Made by a program: the position numbers and the translations under genes | Shown: positions 13,077-19,401 of the stretch, piece after piece | Position numbering within the stretch: position 1 is the stretch's first letter | Layout: every line of letters begins with the position of its first letter | Notes under the pieces: generated by a model | The model's database searches: none | What the model was told of the DNA's origin: nothing | Seen by the model: only the letters and a program-made list of their open reading frames with translations | Assembly (NCBI GenBank): GCA_002418205.1 | Contig: DIDP01000036.1 | Span: forward strand, 1 to 19,401 | DNA length: 19,401 nucleotides | Source: Anaerolineales bacterium UBA5797 | Lineage (GTDB): Bacteria > Chloroflexota > Anaerolineae > Anaerolineales > Villigracilaceae | Reading direction: 5' to 3'

Positions 13077-14014
13077 CCGCGCATCCACTCGACAACTTCC
13101 TTCAAACCATCATCCAATGAAGCCTGTGCCTTGAACCCAATCACCTCCAACGCCTTTTGGGGACTTCCGACCGAGCGATAAATATCCCCGGCGCGCGGTG
13201 CGGCAAACTCGGGCGCGGGTGCGTTCGGAAAAAGATCGTATAACACTTCGATCAAATCCAGCAAACGCGTCTCGATGCCCGTACATACGTTAAAAACTTT
13301 TCCCGCCGCGCCCGGGTGTTCGGATGCGAACAGGTTGGCGCGCACCACATCGTGGATGTTGATCAGGTCGCGCGTCTGCCCGCCATCGCCGAAGATGGTC
13401 ACGGGTTTGCCGTCCAGTAAACGGCGCGCAAAGATCGGAACAGCCGCGGCGTACATCGAATCGGGGCGTTGACGAGGTCCATAGACATTAAAGTATCGCA
13501 GCGCGACCACCTCAAAGTTGAACGAGTTCGTGAACAGCTCCGCGTACATCTCGTTGACACGCTTGGAGACCGCGTATGGGGATTTCGGCTGAAGCGGCGT
13601 TTCCTCGACGAGCGGCAGCGCCTCGGACTCCCCGTACACTGCCGCGCTCGAAGCGACCACCGCCCGTCTGACGCCTGCTTTGCGCGCCGCATCGAAGAGC
13701 AGCGAGGTCCCTGTGATATTGACATCGAAGCATTCCTGCGGCTCGTCCATGGACTGCGGGACGGAGACAAAAGCCGCTTCGTGGAACAGGACATCTATGC
13801 CGGAAACAGCCTCCCCGACGCGTGAAGCGTCGCGAATGTCGCCTTCCAGAACTTCGAGCTGGCGTCCATTGAATCGGCGCGTCAATTCCTCGATGGTCTC
13901 GCGCCTGCCAGTGCTGAAGTTATCCAGCACACGAACAGTTGCGCCCTGCTCAAGCAAGGCGCTGACAATATGCGAACCGATGAAACCTGCACCGCCTGTT
14001 ACGAGATACTTCAT
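13073..14014 (-). CDS. NAD-dependent nucleotide-sugar epimerase/dehydratase (GalE/WbpP-like)
   Basis: A 313-residue extended short-chain dehydrogenase. MKYLVTGGAGFIGSH is the NAD-binding start, VLDNFSTGRRE the adenosine-ribose loop, and VVASSAAVYGESE with SPYAVSKRVNEMY gives the catalytic Ser and Tyr-x3-Lys. RYFNVYGPRQRPDSMYAAAVPIF and TRDLINIHDVV are typical of UDP-hexose and UDP-HexNAc 4-epimerases. The exact sugar cannot be told from sequence. The true start is ATG 14014, which overlaps the TGA of the upstream sugar transferase as ATGA and places the Rossmann motif at the N-terminus. The frame stays open upstream to 14296, but that extension is antisense-like noise. It overlaps the next gene by four bases and supplies or interconverts precursors for the same glycan. 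Confidence 0.92.
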   Translation of the reverse strand: MKYLVTGGAGFIGSHIVSALLEQGATVRVLDNFSTGRRETIEELTRRFNGRQLEVLEGDIRDASRVGEAVSGIDVLFHEAAFVSVPQSMDEPQECFDVNITGTSLLFDAARKAGVRRAVVASSAAVYGESEALPLVEETPLQPKSPYAVSKRVNEMYAELFTNSFNFEVVALRYFNVYGPRQRPDSMYAAAVPIFARRLLDGKPVTIFGDGGQTRDLINIHDVVRANLFASEHPGAAGKVFNVCTGIETRLLDLIEVLYDLFPNAPAPEFAAPRAGDIYRSVGSPQKALEVIGFKAQASLDDGLKEVVEWMRG

Positions 14015-15480
14015 CTGCCCGTCCGTCTCAGCACTGTGCCGATGGTCCGCAGGATGATCTGAAAATCCATCGCCAATGTGCGATGTTTGATGTAATAAAG
14101 ATCGTACTCGAGTTTGATGGAGGTCTCCGTCACGCTGGCAACGTAGCCATAATTGATCTGCGCCCAGCCGGTGAGACCGGGCTTGACCAGCAGGCGCGCC
14201 CGATAAAAGGGAACCTGTTTCTGATATTCCTGCACAAGGTTCGGGACCTCGGCGCGCGGACCCACCAGACTCATATCGCCGCGTAATACATTCCAAAACT
14301 GCGGGAGCTCATCGAGACGCGTCTTGCGCAGGAAGTTGCCCACGCGCGTGATGCGCGGATCGTTCTCCAATGTGATCCGGGCATCCGTGTCTCCGTCTGC
14401 CTGTCGTTTCATGCTCCGGTATTTATAGATCGTAAAGATCGAGCCGCCGCGACCCAGACGCGGCTGGGAATACAGGATCGGCAAACCGGAGTCGATATAA
14501 ATGATGAATGCGAGGAGCGGGTAGGAGACCAAAAAGATCAACAACCCGACCGCACCTCCAAGAATATCCATCAGGCGCTTGAAGAGCTCATAAAGACCGC
14601 TCACATGCAATCCGTCCACAAAGGAACGAATGATCCAATCCGATTCCAGGTGCTGGATCGGGACGCGCCCGGTCATCTCCTCGTAAAGGATGGGCATGCG
14701 CGTCACCTCCACGCCCTTTTCCTGCGCGTCCAGGATCATTTGAAACGTCCGACCCTGGATCTCGCCGTTGATGGAAACGACAATATCGGAGATGTGATGG
14801 AAATCCACCAACTCGAGCAGTTTCTCACTGGACCCCATGACGGGCAGTCCGTGAAAACGTTTGCCCACCTTATTGACATCGTCATCAACATAACCGATGA
14901 TGTTGAAAGACCTCGTCCCCAGGGATTGATAAAGTTCTGCGAGGGTCTGTCCAGCTCTGCCTGCGCCGACCAGCAGGATGCGCCGCAGTTGACCTGTCCG
15001 CTTGTAGATGCGGATGAAGACCAGCCGCCAGATCAGGGTCAGCAAGGAAGCGTATAAGAGAAAGGCGCCCACTCCGATACGCGGCAGGGAATTGGGATCC
15101 TGCCGGATGATGAATACCAGCGAATATGCCATCAACCCCACGAATGCTGCAATCGCAATGCCGCGCGTGGTCTTCCTGCCGCTGCCAGCCACGTGAGGCT
15201 CATATAACTCGACCAGCAACACCATCCAGATGACTGGCAACAGATAAAACCAGAGAGGCACCTCGATGTTGGCGCGGATTACCGCCAATTGTTCAGCCCG
15301 GCGCTCGGAAAAGCCCTCCGCGATCAGCGCCGCAACATTGACGTAGATGTTGTAACGCCGCCATGTCTCGAGCGCCGCAAAGACCGAGGCGACCGCCGTC
15401 AACAGATCGCCGAAGAAGAGGATCGCACGATGCTCGCTTGGGCGCAGACGCAAAGGGGTGGTACGAATATTATCAGCCAT
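14011..15480 (-). CDS. Polyprenyl glycosylphosphotransferase (initiating sugar transferase, WbaP/WcaJ-like)
   Basis: A 489-residue enzyme that starts exopolysaccharide repeat-unit synthesis by moving a sugar-1-phosphate from a nucleotide sugar to undecaprenyl phosphate at the inner membrane face. N-terminal hydrophobic helices lie at about 20-38, 75-92, 105-125 and 136-158. A CoA-binding-like Rossmann domain follows (RRILLVGAGRAGQTLAELY from 166). The catalytic Bac_transf domain occupies about 298-487: KRLMDILGG, a reentrant hydrophobic helix, KYRSMK, RKTRLDELPQFWNVLRGDMS with the catalytic Asp390-Glu391, VGPRAEVP, and KPGLTGWAQINYGY. It overlaps the upstream GT2 gene by eight bases and the downstream epimerase by four. 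Sugar specificity is not predictable here; the adjacent epimerase and dehydratase suggest a modified HexNAc (inference). Confidence 0.95.
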   Translation of the reverse strand: MADNIRTTPLRLRPSEHRAILFFGDLLTAVASVFAALETWRRYNIYVNVAALIAEGFSERRAEQLAVIRANIEVPLWFYLLPVIWMVLLVELYEPHVAGSGRKTTRGIAIAAFVGLMAYSLVFIIRQDPNSLPRIGVGAFLLYASLLTLIWRLVFIRIYKRTGQLRRILLVGAGRAGQTLAELYQSLGTRSFNIIGYVDDDVNKVGKRFHGLPVMGSSEKLLELVDFHHISDIVVSINGEIQGRTFQMILDAQEKGVEVTRMPILYEEMTGRVPIQHLESDWIIRSFVDGLHVSGLYELFKRLMDILGGAVGLLIFLVSYPLLAFIIYIDSGLPILYSQPRLGRGGSIFTIYKYRSMKRQADGDTDARITLENDPRITRVGNFLRKTRLDELPQFWNVLRGDMSLVGPRAEVPNLVQEYQKQVPFYRARLLVKPGLTGWAQINYGYVASVTETSIKLEYDLYYIKHRTLAMDFQIILRTIGTVLRRTGR

Positions 15481-16474
15481 TCTTTTTGGGACTCGATTTC
15501 AGGATACTCCACAAGAATCCGCTTCCCCATGTGAGGTGCATGACGGGGATCGCCAGCGGTAAGCCGAAAACCAGGTAGGGTTTTCGCCGACTTAAGGTTG
15601 CGGACAAGCCTGCAAGGATCATAACGGAAAAATAAAGGGCAAGTTCACCGATCAATGCAAACCCTGCCAACGGAAAAAACAGCGAAAGAAATGCCAGGCC
15701 GATCAGGCTCAGGACAAACAGCGGAGGCAGAGCCTGCCTCCATCTTAAAGTATCGGGATAACGACGAAGCATGCGCCACTTCCAGAATCCATAACGCCAG
15801 TATTGACGCGCAAGTTCCAGCAGGGTCGGGCGCGCAAAATAGATCGAGCGAATGGATGGGTCCAGCCAGATTCTACCACCCGCCTTCCGGATGCGGGCGT
15901 TGAACTCATAATCCTCATTCGTGAGCAAAGACTCGTCGAAATAGCCGACACGGTCGATCAACCCGCGCTTGAACGACCCGAACGGGACCGTATCCACCTC
16001 CGCGGCATGTCTGGCATGGCGATACAAGGCGTCCCCCACCCCAAGCGGATGCGCCGCCGCAACCGCGATGGATTTCGCGATCCATGTATCGGCGCCGGGT
16101 CGGATCTCCCATACGCCGCCGATATTGTCCCCGCGCCCGGATTCGATGGCGCTCACGCAGTTTGCAACGTAATCGGGATAAGGCTTGGAATGCGCGTCGA
16201 GGCGGACAATGATCCCGCCGCGCGAAACCTCAATGGCGCGGTTCACGCCCGAAGGGATGGAACGAAGCGGATTGTCCACCACGCGAACATCCAGATTGGG
16301 GAAATCCTTTTGAAACGCGGCGATCTCGGCCCGCGTGCCATCCGAAGACATGCCATCCGCGATCACCACCTCCATTTCGGCGCGCGGAAAGGTCTGCTGG
16401 CGCAAAGCCTCCAGCAACAAGCGGATGGTGGTCTGCTCGTTGTAACACGGAACGATGATGGATACCCTGGGCAT
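15473..16474 (-). CDS. ExoA-like family 2 glycosyltransferase
   Basis: A 333-residue GT2 enzyme with a GT-A domain followed by membrane helices, resembling the succinoglycan ExoA subgroup. VSIIVPCYNEQTTI opens the fold, VVIADGMSSDGT binds the nucleotide, LDAHSK at 92-97 is the DxD-type metal motif (Asp-Ala-His), DTVPFGSFKR and LLTNEDYEFNARIRKAGG contain the acceptor-site acidic residues, and QYWRYGFWKWRM at 224-235 is the Q-x-x-R-W-like helix. Hydrophobic segments at about 250-270, 273-293 and 298-318 anchor it. It probably adds a sugar to a lipid-linked repeat unit at the cytoplasmic face; donor and acceptor are unknown. ATG 16474 lies three bases after the histidine kinase stop, and the 3' end overlaps the glycosylphosphotransferase start. 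No good ribosome site is visible, consistent with coupling. Confidence 0.92.
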   Translation of the reverse strand: MPRVSIIVPCYNEQTTIRLLLEALRQQTFPRAEMEVVIADGMSSDGTRAEIAAFQKDFPNLDVRVVDNPLRSIPSGVNRAIEVSRGGIIVRLDAHSKPYPDYVANCVSAIESGRGDNIGGVWEIRPGADTWIAKSIAVAAAHPLGVGDALYRHARHAAEVDTVPFGSFKRGLIDRVGYFDESLLTNEDYEFNARIRKAGGRIWLDPSIRSIYFARPTLLELARQYWRYGFWKWRMLRRYPDTLRWRQALPPLFVLSLIGLAFLSLFFPLAGFALIGELALYFSVMILAGLSATLSRRKPYLVFGLPLAIPVMHLTWGSGFLWSILKSSPKKNG

Positions 16475-16477
16475 AAC

Positions 16478-17848
16478 TTATTTTCGCTCGAGAGGCAGGC
16501 GGATCGTGAATGTCGTCCCATGCCCCACCTGACTGCGGACGCCAATTTTACCACCATGCGCCTCCACGATCTCTTTTGCGATGGCAAGCCCGAGACCCGC
16601 GCCATGCGCCCCGCCGCCCGCCCGGGATGGATCCACCTGATAGAACCGGTCGAACAGACGCGGCAACGCCTCCTCCGGGACGCCTGCGCCCGTATCCGTT
16701 ATGGATAGTTCCATCTCGGCCCCAGCCCGTTCCGCGAAAATCGTGATCCGTCCGTTGGGCGGCGTGAACTTCAAGGCGTTATCGACCAGGTTTGCAAAAA
16801 CCTGCGCCAGCCTGTCGCCATCGCCGGAGAGCAAAGGCAGGGTTTCCGGCGCGTCCAATTGCAGATCGACCTTCTTCTTTTGCGCCTGCGGAGAAAATTT
16901 TTCAACGATGCTTTTCAACAACGCACTCAGATCGACATCCGCCATTTTCATGTCCGCCGTGCCTGCCTCCAGGCGCGCCAGATCGAGCAGGTCGAGCGCC
17001 ATGCGATACATGCGGACCGACTCGTTGTAAATGACCTGTGCGGCCTGTTTGCGCGCCTCGGGCGTCTCCGCGGTATCGTCCAATATGGCTTGGGCGAATC
17101 CCTGAATGGAGGTAAGCGGAGTCTTCAACTCATGCGAAACATTGGCAACAAAATCCCTCTGCGACCTTTGGCTGTCATGCACCCGCCCCACCATCGAGTT
17201 GAACGCCCGCGTCAACTCCTGCACTTCGCGCGGACCTCGCGCAGGAACCGACCTCATCTCCTCAGACGGATAATTCCGCGCCGCAACCACCACCTGCTGC
17301 AGCGGGTCCGCCACCCAGCGCGACAGCGCGAAGGCGAGCACCAGCGACAACAGCAGCGCGATCACACCCGCCTGCAGGATGGGACCGAAGAATTCATCGG
17401 CAAAAATATTCAGCACCGGCACGCGCGGACGCGGCGCGGCGACCACCAGCACCTGTCCATTCGGCAGACGGCTGAATGAATACAACCATGCGCTCCCCTG
17501 CGAATCGCGGGCAACCTGGGAGATCCTGTTGAAGATGTTCCTGCGCGGAAAAGGGATTTGAGGCTTGTCGGGCTGCGTATCGATGACCGCACTACGAGAC
17601 TGATCGAAAACGATCACACGGACCTTGTTCGATCTGGAGAGTTCATCGAGCAAAGCATGGTCATTGATATATCTTTGTGGGTTTCCAAGAATCTGTTCCC
17701 TGACCGCGGTCAATTGCTGTTGGATCTGTCGTGAAAGCACCGGGTTGCGGATCAGAAACGCCAACAGGACGATCGCCACAATGCTCAAGGCAACCGTGAC
17801 CACCAGCGCATAACTTAACCAAAGGCGGGAGCGAAGGGAAGTGAACAT
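16478..17848 (-). CDS. Two-component sensor histidine kinase (HAMP-HisKA-HATPase)
   Basis: A 456-residue membrane sensor. The first membrane helix is at about 11-33, an extracytoplasmic sensor region follows at 34-153, the second helix is at 156-176, then HAMP (177-231). HisKA has the phospho-accepting His239 in FVANVSHELKTPLTSI. The ATPase domain shows the N box (FANLVDNALKF, Asn357), the G1 box (DTGAGV, Asp385), an F box (LFDRFYQ) and the G2 box (HGAGLGLAIAKEIVEAHGG). The sensor region has no recognised ligand motif. The partner is presumably the OmpR-type regulator two genes upstream, with the winged-helix-like gene between them. The ATG at 17848 is preceded by a short inverted-repeat region (17855-17878) instead of a clear Shine-Dalgarno site. 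It precedes the GT2 gene by three bases, placing surface-glycan genes in the same transcript. Confidence 0.95.
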   Translation of the reverse strand: MFTSLRSRLWLSYALVVTVALSIVAIVLLAFLIRNPVLSRQIQQQLTAVREQILGNPQRYINDHALLDELSRSNKVRVIVFDQSRSAVIDTQPDKPQIPFPRRNIFNRISQVARDSQGSAWLYSFSRLPNGQVLVVAAPRPRVPVLNIFADEFFGPILQAGVIALLLSLVLAFALSRWVADPLQQVVVAARNYPSEEMRSVPARGPREVQELTRAFNSMVGRVHDSQRSQRDFVANVSHELKTPLTSIQGFAQAILDDTAETPEARKQAAQVIYNESVRMYRMALDLLDLARLEAGTADMKMADVDLSALLKSIVEKFSPQAQKKKVDLQLDAPETLPLLSGDGDRLAQVFANLVDNALKFTPPNGRITIFAERAGAEMELSITDTGAGVPEEALPRLFDRFYQVDPSRAGGGAHGAGLGLAIAKEIVEAHGGKIGVRSQVGHGTTFTIRLPLERK

Positions 17849-17854
17849 GAAAAA

Positions 17855-17878
17855 GTGACGGTCACACTATACGTGACC
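17855..17878. promoter_or_regulatory. Overlapping short inverted repeats before the histidine kinase start
   Basis: GTGACGGTCAC (17855-17865) is a perfect 5-bp-arm palindrome. GGTCAC (17860-17865) also pairs with GTGACC (17873-17878) across seven bases, so two mutually exclusive small hairpins are possible. They cover the stop codon of the upstream gene (17867-17869) and end seven bases before the kinase start on the - strand. This could be an operator half-site array or a translational control hairpin; chance is not excluded. Confidence 0.3.
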
Positions 17879-18793
17879 ATCCTCAGAAACAGACCGATAA
17901 TAAACTGACAACTGCTCACGCAACCTGGTCAGCAATTGATACAACGCATCCAGTTCATCCTGCGTCAACACCGACCAGGGACGATAAAAATATTCATCCG
18001 TCAACTTTTCCACCTGTTCGCGCAGTTCCCCTCCCTTTTGCGTGGGACGAAATGATCCACGAACATCCGCGGGCTCGATCCAGCCGATCTCAACCGCCGC
18101 CTGAATCGCGACCTCATACTCCTCCGCCGCAAACCCGCGAAAGGACATTGTCTCCGCCATTTGTTCGGCAGTGGTTGCATCGCCGCTCCAGACCGAATGG
18201 AGCACATTCCAGACGATGCCCGCCTGCCCAAAATGCGGGCGCGCCGCCGAGAGATACGAATCGTCGCGATAGGCGAACAGATCCAGGAGCAATTCTCGGA
18301 CGCGGACGATCAGGGGGCTTTTGTCGTCCGCCACGCGGAAGCGTTTGTAGACCGCCCATTTTTCCGGAGGTTCGGGCGCTTCGAGATTCGCCATCACGAT
18401 CTGTTTCAACAAAAGCAGGAGTTGTTTCAACTCGGCATCGGGCATGGATTTGAATCGCGCCAGATGAGCATCCCCCACCTGAATGATCCCGCGCACCGCC
18501 TCACGCGCTCTTTCTGAAACCTGATAGTGCTCCTCGGGCGTTGGGAAGATCCAACCTTTGACATCGAAGCGGGCGAACATCGTTTCGAACTGCTCGGTGT
18601 TGGAAAACGGGTCGCGTTTCTGGAACTCCTCCACTGAAAAATACTCCAGCCCCAATTCGCTATACAGATACAATTCGATCGGGACGTTGTTTTTAACCGC
18701 GGCATCCTCGATGCGCGGTTCGGTGATCCCCCAGATCTCCCCGACGATCGCATTGACCAGTGGCCAGAACTTATCGAGCGCTTCAGTGCTCAT
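17867..18793 (-). CDS. Helix-rich protein with C-terminal winged-helix-like region (SCO6745/MarR-like), unknown function
   Basis: A 308-residue soluble protein that I cannot assign firmly. There is no signal peptide or membrane segment. The C-terminal 100 residues look like the DNA-binding-type domain of SCO6745-family proteins: WNVLHSVWSGDATTAEQMAETMS, FAAEEYEVAIQAAVEIGWIE, a short turn, FRPTQKGGELREQVEKLTDEYFYRPWSVL, ending in a long helix. GWIE...FRPTQKG resembles the MarR wing and following helix. The N-terminal half (LGLEYFSVEEFQKRDPF and a Leu-rich helix ELKQLLLLLKQIV) is probably helical. The start ATG 18793 overlaps the response regulator stop as ATGA, and the gene ends 18 bases before the kinase. 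An insertion between a regulator and its kinase suggests an accessory regulator or effector of the same signalling unit, which is inference. Confidence 0.6.
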   Translation of the reverse strand: MSTEALDKFWPLVNAIVGEIWGITEPRIEDAAVKNNVPIELYLYSELGLEYFSVEEFQKRDPFSNTEQFETMFARFDVKGWIFPTPEEHYQVSERAREAVRGIIQVGDAHLARFKSMPDAELKQLLLLLKQIVMANLEAPEPPEKWAVYKRFRVADDKSPLIVRVRELLLDLFAYRDDSYLSAARPHFGQAGIVWNVLHSVWSGDATTAEQMAETMSFRGFAAEEYEVAIQAAVEIGWIEPADVRGSFRPTQKGGELREQVEKLTDEYFYRPWSVLTQDELDALYQLLTRLREQLSVYYRSVSEDGHV

Positions 18794-19401
18794 CGAATTT
18801 CAACCAATTTATATCCAACGCCGGTCACTGTTTCGATCCTTGCTGAACTCCCATCGAGTTTTTTGCGCAGGTGAGCCACGTGCACATCCACTGTGCGCGT
18901 CTGCCCGTAGAAATCGAAGCCCCAGGCTTTTTGCAGGATCTGTTCGCGGCTGAGGACAAGCCCGCGGTGCTCGGCAAGGGTGAGGAGCAAATCGAATTCC
19001 TGGGTGCGCAGGTCGAGGGTCCGGGATGGGAGGCGGGCTTCGCGTCGCGCGGGATCGATGGTCAGGTCGCCGATATGGATCGGCTTTGTCTCATCCGACA
19101 ACTTGCGTTCGCCGCGCCGTAAAATGGCTTTGACCCGCGCTACCAGTTCACGCGGGTTGAACGGTTTGGTGAGGTAATCGTCGGCGCCCAGTTCCAAACC
19201 AAGGATCTTGTCGATATCCTCATCGCGCGCCGTGAGCATCAGAATGGCAGCGTCACTTTGCATGGCGTGCAAACGACGACAAACTTCAAAGCCATCGAGT
19301 TCGGGGAGCATGACATCCAGCACGACCAATGCGGGCTGATCGCGCTGGACAGCCTCCAACGCGGACTCACCATCCCGCACGGACACGATGCGATACCCCT
19401 C
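18790..19401 (-). CDS. OmpR/PhoB-type response regulator (5' truncated by the window edge)
   Basis: The frame stays open to base 19401, so the first 20 or so residues of the receiver domain, including the acidic pocket, are missing. Visible: GYRIVSVRDGESALEAV, LVVLDVMLPELDGFEVCRR with the phospho-accepting Asp, MLTARDEDIDKILGLELGADDYLTKPFNPRELVARVKAILRR with the conserved Thr and Lys switch residues, then the winged-helix output domain RTLDLRTQEFDLLLTLAEHRG, VLSREQILQKAWGFDFYGQTRTVDVHVAHLRKKLDG and ETVTGVGYKLVE. It would bind DNA as a dimer on phosphorylation by the kinase encoded downstream in the same operon. Its stop overlaps the next ATG by four bases. The GTG at 19386 is internal, not the start. 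The operon promoter, and any site the regulator binds there, lie beyond the window. Confidence 0.95.
   Translation of the reverse strand, partial: EGYRIVSVRDGESALEAVQRDQPALVVLDVMLPELDGFEVCRRLHAMQSDAAILMLTARDEDIDKILGLELGADDYLTKPFNPRELVARVKAILRRGERKLSDETKPIHIGDLTIDPARREARLPSRTLDLRTQEFDLLLTLAEHRGLVLSREQILQKAWGFDFYGQTRTVDVHVAHLRKKLDGSSARIETVTGVGYKLVEIR

Noticed and set aside
14015..14296. N-terminal extension of the epimerase frame
   Set aside because: It overlaps the conserved C-terminus of the sugar transferase out of frame; the Rossmann motif begins at the ATG at 14014, which forms an ATGA overlap.

Overview
The window looks like a chromosomal segment of an environmental bacterium, most plausibly an Anaerolineae-type Chloroflexota. 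This is an inference from the gene mix (tandem FemAB-like transferases beside a polyprenyl-phosphate sugar transferase operon, a ferritin-like/VIT1 fusion, Tat-exported sulfatase-fold proteins), the moderately high GC, and short palindromic and heptad repeats between genes. No rRNA, tRNA, phage gene, transposase or CRISPR array was seen. Both ends of the window cut through genes.

Left half, + strand (1-7841). A 5'-truncated alkaline-phosphatase-superfamily phosphodiesterase overlaps a small sulfotransferase by one base. A five-helix membrane protein and two close paralogues of a Tat-exported sulfatase-fold protein follow. Both paralogues carry Thr where formylglycine sulfatases carry Cys/Ser, so they are more likely phospho-transferases or phosphodiesterases than sulfate-ester hydrolases. 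Enolase comes next, then a 137-bp palindromic repeat, then a ferritin-like/VIT1 iron transporter. The iron gene ends at a strong bidirectional terminator.

Right half, - strand (19401-7880). Reading leftwards: an OmpR-type response regulator (truncated by the window edge), a helix-rich winged-helix-like protein, a sensor histidine kinase, an ExoA-like glycosyltransferase, a polyprenyl glycosylphosphotransferase, an NAD-dependent sugar epimerase, a CapD/WbpM-type nucleotide-sugar dehydratase, and two FemAB-like aminoacyltransferases. Neighbours overlap by 4-8 bases or are 0-18 bases apart, so this is almost certainly one nine-gene operon. It couples envelope sensing to surface polysaccharide and cell-wall cross-bridge synthesis. 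A 165-bp MITE-like repeat ends it, followed on the same strand by a D-cysteine desulfhydrase that converges on the iron transporter.

The most unusual signals are: (1) the paired Thr-type sulfatase-fold proteins beside a sulfotransferase and a phosphodiesterase; (2) two intergenic palindromic elements with different terminal repeats that share a 47-bp core; (3) three degenerate tracts with 7-bp period, two inside the femAB genes as apparent insertions and one at the capD/femAB junction, where unit gain or loss would shift the reading frame.
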